A stretch of DNA of 64,000 bases from Pseudotabrizicola sediminis (GTDB lineage: Bacteria; Pseudomonadota; Alphaproteobacteria; Rhodobacterales; Rhodobacteraceae), in the NCBI RefSeq assembly GCF_004745575.1, contig NZ_RPEM01000008.1, forward strand, positions 329-64,328, given 5' to 3'. The first letter of the stretch is position 1. Every line of letters starts with the position of its first letter. The notes under the pieces were generated by a model. That model worked only from the letters and a program-made list of their open reading frames with translations, was not told the origin of the DNA and did no database searches. A program made the translations under genes and the position numbers. This document shows, one piece after another, positions 1 through 6,976 of this stretch.

Positions 1-99
1 GATCGCTGTCGGCCCGGCAGGATCAGGCATCCCCATGCGGCTTTCAGGCATCTCGGTGCCTACATGGGTATGATCTGCGTGCGGGTCTGATTTGGACAT
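1..99 (-). CDS. Partial CDS, 5' end of a probable copper-transporting P-type ATPase
   Basis: Only the first 33 codons are inside the window. The reading frame starts with ATG at 97-99 behind an AGGAG ribosome site (about 103-107) and begins MSKSDPHADHTHVGTEM, a polar leader rich in His, Met and Pro. No domain is visible. Identification as a copper-exporting ATPase is inference from the CueR/MerR-type promoter immediately upstream (159-189) and from the copper-related neighbours. Another metal-resistance protein with a His-rich leader is possible. Confidence 0.5.
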   Translation of the reverse strand, partial: MSKSDPHADHTHVGTEMPESRMGMPDPAGPTAI

Positions 100-158
100 G
101 GCGTTCTCCTTGTCGCGGTCAGTGCCGCGTGAAGACCGGTGCACGGCCCTCTAGTACC

Positions 159-189
159 AGGGTGCGCCTTCCCAGTGCGGGAGGGTCAA
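159..189 (-). promoter_or_regulatory. CueR/MerR-family metal-responsive promoter
   Basis: On the minus strand a -35 box TTGACC (184-189) is followed by a 19-bp spacer containing the dyad CTCCC/GGGAaGG, then a -10-like CACCCT (159-164). The overlong 19-bp spacer with a central dyad is the hallmark of MerR-family promoters, and the sequence closely follows the known CueR copA promoter layout. It points at the partial gene ending the window at position 1. No cueR gene is in the window. Confidence 0.65.
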
Positions 190-213
190 GCGCGGATTGC
201 GCCGCAGGGCAGA

Positions 214-600
214 TCAGATCGCTGCGACAGCCTTGGCCAGCAGATCGCGCACCTGACCTGCGACGCTGTGCAAAGCGGTGTTGTCGATGGCCTGCATCGA
301 GGCCACCGGATCGACGGCGCTGACCTCAACCCCGCCCTCGACTTCGCGCAGGATCACGTTGCAGGGCAGCATCGCCCCCACGCGCGGTTCCATCCCGATC
401 GCTTCCAGTGCCATCTTCGGATTGCAGGCACCAAGGATGCTATAGGCTGGCATATCCACATCCAGTTTCTTCTTCATCGTCGCCTTGACGTCGATTTCTG
501 TCAGAACACCAAAGCCCTGCGCGGTCAGTGCGGCACGGGTCCGCGCGTCGACCGCATCAAAATCCGCGCCGGTGATCAGGCGGTTGATTGTATAATCCAT
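214..600 (-). CDS. DUF302 family protein
   Basis: A 128-residue soluble protein without signal peptide. The pattern ALTAQGFGVLTEIDVK near the N terminus and the core LGACNPKMALEAI followed by GAMLPCNVILRE are typical of DUF302 proteins, which are common beside copper and other metal-resistance genes. The biochemical role is unknown; the conserved Cys residues near 60 and 80 could bind metal (inference). It lies 15 nt downstream of the 38-residue membrane peptide gene and is followed by the CueR-type promoter of the next gene. Confidence 0.85.
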   Translation of the reverse strand: MDYTINRLITGADFDAVDARTRAALTAQGFGVLTEIDVKATMKKKLDVDMPAYSILGACNPKMALEAIGMEPRVGAMLPCNVILREVEGGVEVSAVDPVASMQAIDNTALHSVAGQVRDLLAKAVAAI

Positions 601-615
601 CGGGTTTCCATTCGT

Positions 616-732
616 TTATTTCCGCAGGTATTTGACCAGCGCCGCAATCACGAGGCCGACCAGCACAAGGATGACGATCATCCAGAGCCAGCCAAAACCC
701 ATGCCCACGCCCATACCATAGCCATTCATCAT
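616..732 (-). CDS. Small Gly/Met-rich single-span membrane peptide (38 aa)
   Basis: A 38-codon frame starting MMNGYGMGVGMGFGWLW and continuing into a hydrophobic span of about 19 residues, ending VKYLRK and a TAA stop. An AGGAGG site lies 5 nt before the first ATG, so it is very likely translated. It has one predicted transmembrane helix and a basic C terminus. Similar tiny Met/Gly-rich membrane peptides accompany copper-resistance operons, but no function is established. It sits between the EF-hand gene and the DUF302 gene, all on the same strand. Confidence 0.7.
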   Translation of the reverse strand: MMNGYGMGVGMGFGWLWMIVILVLVGLVIAALVKYLRK

Positions 733-762
733 CACAGCCTCCTGATCTGTGTTGGGATTTCT

Positions 763-794
763 GCCGCCAACCGGACATTTGTCCGGTTGGCGGC
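763..794. terminator. Perfect 14-bp hairpin between EF-hand and membrane-peptide genes
   Basis: GCCGCCAACCGGAC (763-776) and its exact complement (781-794) enclose a 4-nt loop. It lies 14 nt past the EF-hand stop on the minus strand. There is no T-tract, so it may act as an mRNA-stabilising or attenuating hairpin rather than a classic intrinsic terminator. Confidence 0.6.
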
Positions 795-808
795 GGGAAA
801 GCCGCGTG

Positions 809-1318
809 TCAGTTGTTGCCCATCATGCCGTGACCCATGCCCGGCATGCCGCCCTGCTGCCCGCCCATATGGCTTTGCATCATCTCTGCCATGGCAGCCA
901 TTTCGGCATCGGTTACCTGCCCGTCGCCATCGGCGTCGTGCATCTGGAAGGCGCGCACGGTCATTGGCCGCATATGGGCTGCATGCATCACTGCGAATTC
1001 CTCCAGCGACAGGGTGCCGTTGGCATCGGTGTCATAGGTCTTGAGTTCGGCCTGAATGCCCGCCGCCATTTCCTCGGGGCTGAGCGTGCCATCCTTGTTG
1101 GTGTCGAACGTGGCCATGGCATAGCTTTGGCCACCCCCCATCATACCCATTCCACCACCCATCATGCCGCCATGCTGGCCCATGGTGCCCTTCATCGTGC
1201 CACCATGCTGCATATTGCCATGCTGCATCTGACCCTGTTGGGCGACGACCGGCCCGGCAACAGCGGCGATACCAAGGGCGGCTGCGGCTGCGAGGGCGAA
1301 TTTTGTCGAGCGATTCAT
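809..1318 (-). CDS. Periplasmic Met/His-rich EF-hand protein
   Basis: A 169-residue precursor with a Sec signal peptide (residues 1-26, ending GPVVA-QQ). Residues 28-64 form a low-complexity segment of Gly, Met, His and Gln repeats that resembles copper-binding Met/His motifs. Three EF-hand calcium loops follow, with the patterns DTNKDG (72-83), DTDANG (96-107) and DADGDG (128-139). The C terminus returns to Met/Gly/His-rich sequence. Family knowledge suggests Ca2+ binding; a copper-buffering role is inferred from the Met/His repeats and the neighbours. It is divergent from the two-component system starting at 1500. Confidence 0.85.
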   Translation of the reverse strand: MNRSTKFALAAAAALGIAAVAGPVVAQQGQMQHGNMQHGGTMKGTMGQHGGMMGGGMGMMGGGQSYAMATFDTNKDGTLSPEEMAAGIQAELKTYDTDANGTLSLEEFAVMHAAHMRPMTVRAFQMHDADGDGQVTDAEMAAMAEMMQSHMGGQQGGMPGMGHGMMGNN

Positions 1319-1499
1319 TCTGTCTCTCCTGGACTGGATTGCGATAGCTGCAATCTGGGGGTCAGATGTCCCACAGGTTTGTCAGGGGAACGCCTGTTTT
1401 GTATCAATCTGTCGCAAGGACGGATGCTGAGAGAGCTTTGCGACAATCTTCTGTCCGCAATGCCTGCAGGTTCCGCTAGGGTCGCCATCAGGAGACAAG

Positions 1500-2225
1500 A
1501 TGATGACCCAGCCGCCCCATATCCTGATCGTCGATGACCACCGCGAGATCCGCGATGCGCTGGTGAAGTATCTGGAAAAGAACGGCATGCGCGCGACCTC
1601 TGCCGCCGATGCCGTCGCGATGGATGCCGCGATGAAGGTGGGGCAGTTCGATCTGATCGTGCTGGATGTGATGATGCCGGGCGAAGATGGCCTGTCGGTC
1701 TGCCGCCGCCTTCGCGCACAGGGCGACATTCCGATCCTGATGCTGACGGCGTTAGGGGACGAGACCGACCGCATCGTCGGGCTGGAGGTTGGCGCCGATG
1801 ATTATCTGCCCAAACCCTTCAACCCGCGCGAGTTGCTGGCCAGGATCAAGGCGATCCTGCGCCGGTCTGACCGGGGGGAAGTGGTTGGCGGCAGCCTTGC
1901 GGGGCACAGGCTGGCTTTTGACCGCTGGGTGCTTGATACCGACCGCCGGACCCTGACTGACACAGATGGCACCGAGGTCGCATTGACCACTGCCGAATTC
2001 CGCCTGCTGACCGTCTTTCTGGAACGGCCCCGCTTCGTGCTCAGCCGCGAGCAATTGCTTGATCTGACCTCGGGTCGCGCGGCGCAAGTGTTCGACCGCA
2101 CGATCGACAACCAGATCAGCCGTCTGCGCCGCAAGATCGAGGTCGATCCGGCCAGGCCCGCGCTGATTGCCACAGTCTGGGGCGGCGGCTACAGCTTGGC
2201 CGCCGATGTAAGGACATTGCCATGA
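1500..2225 (+). CDS. OmpR/PhoB-family response regulator
   Basis: 241 residues. The N-terminal receiver domain shows the acidic pair D12-D13, phospho-acceptor D56 in LIVLDVMMPGEDG, T83 and K105. The C-terminal winged helix contains the typical RAAQVFDRTIDNQISRLRRK region. The start is set by AGGAGA 5 nt before the ATG. It overlaps the downstream histidine kinase by ATGA. It probably controls the nearby copper/metal genes, since the pair stands divergent to the EF-hand/DUF302 operon and beside a CusA remnant, but no operator was identified. Confidence 0.92.
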   Translation: MMTQPPHILIVDDHREIRDALVKYLEKNGMRATSAADAVAMDAAMKVGQFDLIVLDVMMPGEDGLSVCRRLRAQGDIPILMLTALGDETDRIVGLEVGADDYLPKPFNPRELLARIKAILRRSDRGEVVGGSLAGHRLAFDRWVLDTDRRTLTDTDGTEVALTTAEFRLLTVFLERPRFVLSREQLLDLTSGRAAQVFDRTIDNQISRLRRKIEVDPARPALIATVWGGGYSLAADVRTLP

Positions 2226-3625
2226 GCCTGCGCCCCGCCCTTTTGCGCAGACTGTTCCCGCAATCGCTTGGCGGGCAGCTGCTGGTCATGCTGCTTTTGG
2301 CGCTGGCCATCACGCATGGGCTTGGGCTTCATTTGTTGACGGACGAGCGGAACCGCGCGGTGCGCGCCGCGCTGGGGCTTGAAGCGGCTGGGCGAGCCGC
2401 CAATGTGGTTTTGCTTCTGGACAGCGCCCCAGCCGATCTGCGCCCGTCCATCCTGCGGGCAGCAGATTCGCCTCTGGTCAGGTTTGAGATCGGGCCAGAG
2501 CCGGAAGCACTGCATGACAGCGCCGACTCGGACGTGGTTTTGCGCCAGATCCGCCAGATCCTGGGCGAGGCGGAACGCGACGTCCGCGCCGATGTTCATG
2601 CCCCCTCCCCCGTGTCCCTGCCGATGCCGGACGGTGTTCCCGCCAACATGCGCCCGATGCACGATGCAATGATGGCCGGGCGGATCGAGCCCGTTGAACT
2701 GACGCTTTCCATCCGGCTGGCGGGGGGCGACTGGCTGAATGTCAGCACCATGTTCCATCGTCCGGGCTTGCAGTTGTCACCGCAGGCCCTGTTGCCGCTT
2801 GTGTTGATGGCGGTGGCAGTCGCGCTGGTGGCATGGTGGACCGCGCGGCGTGTCGTCGGCCCGATGCGGGCTTTGGCGCTTGGCGCTGACCGGCTGGGCC
2901 GCGGCCTTGATGTCGAAGCGCTGCCGCTGTCAGGGCCGACCGAGGTGCGCGAAACCACGCAGGCCTTCAACCGGATGAAAGACCGCCTGACCCGTTTCGT
3001 CAACGAACGCACGCATATGCTTGCCGCCCTGAGCCACGACTTGCGCTCGCCCCTGACCGCCATGCGCCTGCGGATCGAGATGCTCGATGACACCGAGGAC
3101 AGCCTCCGGCTGAAAGCGCTGGTCGAGGAAATGCAGGCCATGGTCGAGGCCACGCTGGAATTTGCGCGAGGGGTCGCCAAGGCCGAACCCCCTTCTGATG
3201 TCGACCTTGCGGTATTGCTGGCAAATCTGGTGGGCGATGTCGGCGGCGAAAGGGCAACGCTGGTCCCGTCCCCACCCCTGCCCGTTACCATCCGTCCCAC
3301 GGCGCTGAACCGCGCGTTGCGCAACCTGATCGACAATGCGGTGCGCTATGGCGGCTCGGCGCAGGTGGCCTTGGCGCAAGAGCCGGGCACAGCGATCATC
3401 ACCATTGCAGACAAGGGCCCGGGACTGCCGGAAGATCAGCTTGAGGCGGTGTTTGAACCCTTCGTCCGCCTTGAACAGTCCCGCAGCCGCGATACCGGCG
3501 GCGTCGGCTTGGGCCTCGCCATCGCCCGGACCATCATTCAGGCACACGGCGGCAGCGTGAAGCTGCGCAATCAGCGCAAAGGCGGGCTTGAAGCGGTCGT
3601 GACCTTGCCGACGGGATCGGCGTGA
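2222..3625 (+). CDS. Sensor histidine kinase
   Basis: 467 residues, inner-membrane. TM1 lies at about residues 18-38, a periplasmic sensor of about 150 residues follows, TM2 is at about 189-207, then HAMP. HisKA has H272 in LAALSHDLRSPLTA, and HATPase_c shows the N box NLIDNAVRYG, G1 DKGPGLPE and G2 GVGLGLAIA. It is translationally coupled to the response regulator by a 4-nt overlap. The periplasmic part has no obvious His/Met cluster, so the stimulus is not readable from sequence; copper or another envelope stress is inferred from context. A CusA fragment begins right after the stop on the other strand. Confidence 0.92.
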   Translation: MSLRPALLRRLFPQSLGGQLLVMLLLALAITHGLGLHLLTDERNRAVRAALGLEAAGRAANVVLLLDSAPADLRPSILRAADSPLVRFEIGPEPEALHDSADSDVVLRQIRQILGEAERDVRADVHAPSPVSLPMPDGVPANMRPMHDAMMAGRIEPVELTLSIRLAGGDWLNVSTMFHRPGLQLSPQALLPLVLMAVAVALVAWWTARRVVGPMRALALGADRLGRGLDVEALPLSGPTEVRETTQAFNRMKDRLTRFVNERTHMLAALSHDLRSPLTAMRLRIEMLDDTEDSLRLKALVEEMQAMVEATLEFARGVAKAEPPSDVDLAVLLANLVGDVGGERATLVPSPPLPVTIRPTALNRALRNLIDNAVRYGGSAQVALAQEPGTAIITIADKGPGLPEDQLEAVFEPFVRLEQSRSRDTGGVGLGLAIARTIIQAHGGSVKLRNQRKGGLEAVVTLPTGSA

Positions 3626-3629
3626 ACAG

Positions 3630-4110
3630 CTTTGCCGTTTTGCGCGCAGGATCTGGTTCGGGTCGTCGGTTTCGACCACTTCGACAATCTGGCTGACAGG
3701 GAGCCAGCCGGTCGGGATTTCGATCAACAGATCGCCAGGATCGCGTGTCGTGCGATCTTCGTCCTCCGGCGCAGCACCACGTCAAAGCAGCTATTGCCAT
3801 CAACGATCCGCGAAACGATGCACTCCTTCGGCGTGTTCATCCAGTTCCGCGCGGCCCGTCCGGCACCCGACCAGCACGACCTCGGCCACCTAATTCATCG
3901 ACCGCTCTGCCATCAGACCGTTGCGCTGGCTTTCTTCCGGCGAAATGCCGGGGCTGAACAGCATGCTGAGGGTCAGTGTGCCCTCGCTTAACGGCGGCAG
4001 GAACGCGCGTGGCAGCTGCGTGGCGAAACTGTGCGATGTGGTCACCGCCGCCAGAACCCCGGTGATCAGCAGGCGCCGGTGCCAGAAGAACCGGCAACCC
4101 GGCCAGCGTG
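3630..4110 (-). pseudogene. Remnant of a CusA/CzcA heavy-metal RND efflux pump
   Basis: Reading the minus strand from about 4105 gives RRLLITGVLAA, then LPRAFLPPLSEGTLTLSMLF, SPGISPEESQRNGLMAERS, an in-frame stop, and VGCRTGRAELDEHAEGVH. These match the well-conserved middle of CusA/CzcA pumps. After a jump of roughly 130 residues the text resumes in another frame with LLIEIPTGWLPVSQI and DDPNQILR, again CusA/CzcA sequence. Start, end and middle are missing and the frame is interrupted several times, so the gene is dead. It suggests that a Cus-type efflux locus once lay next to the two-component system. Confidence 0.8.
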
Positions 4111-4322
4111 CGCTTGATGGTCAGCAACCGATCCGCCAGGCGCCATTCAGTCGCATTGCGGCGTCCCCCCATCAACAGACCGGCTTTGACGCAGGACGGC
4201 CTCGTGACAGTAAACCCGTTGGCGCGCAGGAGTTTGGCGACAAGCGACAAGATCTCGCCGTCATCATCGACGACGCGGATTTTCCCTTTGGTTGCTTTAC
4301 CTGTGGTCGGCTGCAGCAACAT
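4111..4322 (-). pseudogene. Truncated response-regulator receiver fragment
   Basis: The frame beginning near 4322 reads MLLQPTTGKATKGKIRVV, DDDGEILSLVAKLL and RANGFTV. This looks like the first 45 residues of a receiver domain, with the acidic cluster but without the phospho-acceptor region. It then runs out of homology and into the CusA remnant. No domain can fold from this, so it is annotated as debris of a second regulator gene. Confidence 0.5.
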
Positions 4323-4669
4323 CTGTCTTCTATGTCACCTTTGTCCTGCGCTGACCGGCATTCGCACACTACGACACCGCTGCACGATTGTATCGATTTG
4401 TTGCAGCATTCTCAACGGCGGGAGCCTTCTGCCACAGGATTTGGTCGTGGTCCCCACGCCATAGCATGATGCGGCTCTTCGGGGTCAGGTGCGGGTGTGA
4501 AGGCGACCAAGTCCCCGAAAAGGCTGCGGTCGCGCTTTTGGACACCAATCTGACTGGCACATTTGCAACCTGAAGCGCGGACCGCATGGGTGAGCTTTTG
4601 CGCACCACACCGTCTGCGCACCCTGACCCATTGTTCGGCAGGCGAATGAACCGCCTGCCGCATTTTTTG
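4323..4669. other. Intergenic stretch with no recognisable gene
   Basis: Open frames exist on both strands but none has a ribosome site plus family-like composition. It borders pseudogenes on one side and an intact membrane-anchor gene on the other, so it is probably further decayed sequence. Confidence 0.4.
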
Positions 4670-5497
4670 TCAGGGGGCCTTCATCTGAGCATACTCGCCA
4701 CCCGTTTGCAGCGTGACCGTCACAGGCGCGTCCGAGCGGTTGCGCCAGAACCAGCCGTGGTTGCCCGTGAAGGCGGCAACCAGTTCGCCGGTCTGCTCTG
4801 GCACGGCACGGCCTTGCTCATAACTCAGGTTCTGCCCGCCACCATCGCCATGCAGGTCAAAGTTCACCGCGCCGCCATTCGCCGTCCAGTAGAAGAGGGC
4901 GACCTGGCCTGCTTCCATCGCCAGCTTGACCTCGATCCCCTCACCGGGGTTCAGCGTGTAGCTGACCTCGTCGCGCCATTCGGGGGCGACTGCTTCTGCG
5001 ACGGCAGCCTCAATCGGGTCAGGGGAAGCCGGGGCGACGTCCTCTGGCGCGGGGTCGGCCGCCAACGGGGCCACGGTCGCGGTATCCTCAGGACTGGGCC
5101 GTGTGCCGATGACCGCCGATATCGCGGCAAGCTGGGCGTCGATGCGGTCCAGCCGTGCGATGATCTCGGGTGCTGCGGCCACAGTTTGCGGCGGTGGCAA
5201 GGGTGGCGCCACAGCTGCGGCCTGTGCGTCCGCCTCCGCCTCGGCCTCAAGTTGCTGCTTGATCTCGCCCATCTCGGTCAGGCCGGTCAGGGCGCCTACG
5301 CCGGTCGGGTCGATCCCGTATTCGGCGGGCAGCCAGAAGAAGGTAAGGATCGCGCCCGCCCCACCCGCCGCCAACAGAGTTGACCGGATCAGGCCCCCCG
5401 CAGAGGCGGGCACTGATTGCACACCGGGTGATGCGAATGCCGGTTGGCGGGGTTCGGCCCGCTGGGAGGCATTTTGAGAGTCAAAACGACTGGTCAT
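4670..5497 (-). CDS. Transmembrane anchor protein partnered with HupE-like transporter
   Basis: 275 residues. A polar N terminus of about 40 residues is followed by one membrane span (about 41-58, AAGGAGAILTFFWLP), a Glu/Ala-rich probable coiled coil (about 75-100), and a Pro/Ala-rich linker. The C-terminal domain is beta-rich (about 190-275) with GEGIEVKLAMEAGQVALFYW. The start has a strong AAGGAGG site. It belongs to a family of single-span proteins of unknown activity usually encoded next to HupE/UreJ-like permeases, as here (16 nt upstream gene). Export or assembly support for that permease is inference. Confidence 0.75.
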   Translation of the reverse strand: MTSRFDSQNASQRAEPRQPAFASPGVQSVPASAGGLIRSTLLAAGGAGAILTFFWLPAEYGIDPTGVGALTGLTEMGEIKQQLEAEAEADAQAAAVAPPLPPPQTVAAAPEIIARLDRIDAQLAAISAVIGTRPSPEDTATVAPLAADPAPEDVAPASPDPIEAAVAEAVAPEWRDEVSYTLNPGEGIEVKLAMEAGQVALFYWTANGGAVNFDLHGDGGGQNLSYEQGRAVPEQTGELVAAFTGNHGWFWRNRSDAPVTVTLQTGGEYAQMKAP

Positions 5498-5513
5498 GAG
5501 TTGCGCCCTCCTT

Positions 5514-6239
5514 TCAGGCGACGAAATAGCCGGTGAACTGCAGGCCCATCAGGGCAAAGCCAGCCACCATCATCAGAACGTTCGCGGCATAAGCCTGCCG
5601 CGCAAAGGCGGGGCGCGCGCGCCACTGGGTCATTGCCAGCAGGATCAGCGCCAGCGCCATCAACTGGCCAAGCTCAACGCCCAGGTTGAACGCGATCAGA
5701 TTGCCCAGAAGACCATCGGCCGAAATCTCGTATTCCTGAATCTTGGTCGCCAGACCAAAGCCGTGCAGCAGGCCGAAAATCAGCGTGGCGGCCTTGGTGT
5801 TCGGTTGCACGCCGAACCACAGCCGGAACGCGCCCAAATTGTCCAGCGCCTTGTAGACCACAGAAAACGCGATGATCGCATCGATGATGTAGGCGTTGAT
5901 CGAGATCTGCCACCAGACGCCCGCAATCATCGTGACCGAATGACCGATGGCAAAAATGCTGACATAGGTGGCGATGTCCTTGGCGCGGTAGAGAAAAAAG
6001 ATTACCCCCGCGAGGAACAGCAGGTGGTCATAGCCGGTGACCATGTGCTTTGCACCAAGGTAGATGAACGCGATGGGGCGAAAGCCCGTCACCTCCTGCA
6101 CATAACCCGCATCGCCTTCGGTGACGTTGTGGGCCAATGCTGCACCGGCAAGCAGCAGGGATGCGAAAAGGGTGCACAGGGCGCCAAGGGCTGGCCACGG
6201 CACCGGACGGCGCAAAAGCGCCCGGACGTTGGGTATCAT
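5514..6239 (-). CDS. HupE/UreJ family membrane protein (putative Ni/Co or metal permease)
   Basis: 241 residues. A signal-like first segment ends near ALAHNVTEGDAGY, followed by about six hydrophobic spans. The diagnostic HupE/UreJ-2 features are YLGAKHMVTGYDHLLFLAGV and IFGLLHGFGLATK, whose His/Asp residues resemble those of nickel/cobalt permeases of the HupE/UreJ group. Family members are implicated in Ni or Co movement; direction and substrate are not established for this subgroup. It is cotranscribed with the anchor gene and lies near the DmeR-like repressor and the MFS exporter. Confidence 0.85.
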   Translation of the reverse strand: MIPNVRALLRRPVPWPALGALCTLFASLLLAGAALAHNVTEGDAGYVQEVTGFRPIAFIYLGAKHMVTGYDHLLFLAGVIFFLYRAKDIATYVSIFAIGHSVTMIAGVWWQISINAYIIDAIIAFSVVYKALDNLGAFRLWFGVQPNTKAATLIFGLLHGFGLATKIQEYEISADGLLGNLIAFNLGVELGQLMALALILLAMTQWRARPAFARQAYAANVLMMVAGFALMGLQFTGYFVA

Positions 6240-6294
6240 ATCGTTGATCCTGACTGATATAACTGTCTGACTGCCCTTTGGTGCGGGCGGCGGT

Positions 6295-6645
6295 TCAGGT
6301 CATCCTCAAACGTGGCGGCCGTCGCGGGCCCTCTCGGATCGTGCTTTGCGCACGCATCCCGTCTGGCCGCAAGGTACGCTCGGACGGGGCATGATGCTCT
6401 GTGCCGGGGGATGTCAGGACGACCACGCTCACATGGTCATGGTCACCAGAGTCGTGATGGCCACTGGGCAAGTCATGCCAATGGCCGTGCGTGGCGTGAA
6501 AGGCGCGATATTCGGCTTCGGCCATCAGTGCGCCAGGACCATGCTTGACTGCCTCAATTGCAGGCGCTGCGGCCAAGGATAGCGCCATGACAAGGGCCGC
6601 ACAAAGCGCCCAGATCCTGCCCCATCCTGCCGACTGGCTCTGCAT
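6295..6645 (-). CDS. Small exported His-rich protein, possible metal binding
   Basis: 116 residues when started at the ATG 6643-6645, which has AAAGGA upstream. Longer frames would overlap the divergent repressor. The N terminus has a hydrophobic signal (residues about 10-30, ALCAALVMALSLAAAPA). The mature part has a His/Asp cluster GHWHDLPSGHHDSGDHDH at about 58-75, then a basic tail. No family was recognised. Position opposite a Ni/Co repressor and sharing its operator region suggests a periplasmic metal-binding role (inference). Confidence 0.55.
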   Translation of the reverse strand: MQSQSAGWGRIWALCAALVMALSLAAAPAIEAVKHGPGALMAEAEYRAFHATHGHWHDLPSGHHDSGDHDHVSVVVLTSPGTEHHAPSERTLRPDGMRAQSTIREGPRRPPRLRMT

Positions 6646-6690
6646 TGCCTTGTCCTTTGGGGATGAACTCCCCTGTTCGTTGCTTGCGCG

Positions 6691-6707
6691 ATCCCCCTCG
6701 GGGGGAT
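6691..6707. promoter_or_regulatory. Predicted operator of the DmeR/RcnR-like repressor
   Basis: A perfect 7-3-7 inverted repeat, ATCCCCC-TCG-GGGGGAT, lies 11 nt before the repressor ATG and between two divergent genes. C/G tracts of this kind flanked by AT are the known binding sites of the RcnR/CsoR/DmeR/FrmR family. Confidence 0.7.
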
Positions 6708-6718
6708 ACGCTTTCGTT

Positions 6719-6976
6719 ATGTCAGAACCACATGCCCATGCAAGCCACCCTGCCATCGCCGCCCGGCTGAAACGCGCCGAAGGGCATCTGCGGCGGGTGA
6801 TCGGAATGATCGAGGAGGGTCGGCCGTGTATCGATCTGGCCACGCAACTGCACGCCGTCGAACGCGCGGTGGCCGAGGCGAAGCGGGCGTTGATCCATGA
6901 TCACATCGACCATTGCGTGACAACCGGGGGCGAACACGATCTGGCCGAAATCAAATCCCTCACGAAACTGCTCTAG
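6719..6976 (+). CDS. DmeR/RcnR-like metal-sensing transcriptional repressor
   Basis: 85 residues, an all-helical CsoR/RcnR-family protein (DUF156). The N terminus MSEPHAHASH carries extra His residues. The core EGHLRRVIGMIEEGRPC places C37, and RALIHDHIDHC places H60, H62, H65 and C66, a ligand set like the Ni/Co-responsive DmeR group rather than copper CsoR. The chosen ATG follows the operator palindrome; upstream codons in frame would run through it. The MFS gene begins immediately after its stop, so the pair is one transcription unit probably derepressed by nickel or cobalt. Confidence 0.88.
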   Translation: MSEPHAHASHPAIAARLKRAEGHLRRVIGMIEEGRPCIDLATQLHAVERAVAEAKRALIHDHIDHCVTTGGEHDLAEIKSLTKLL

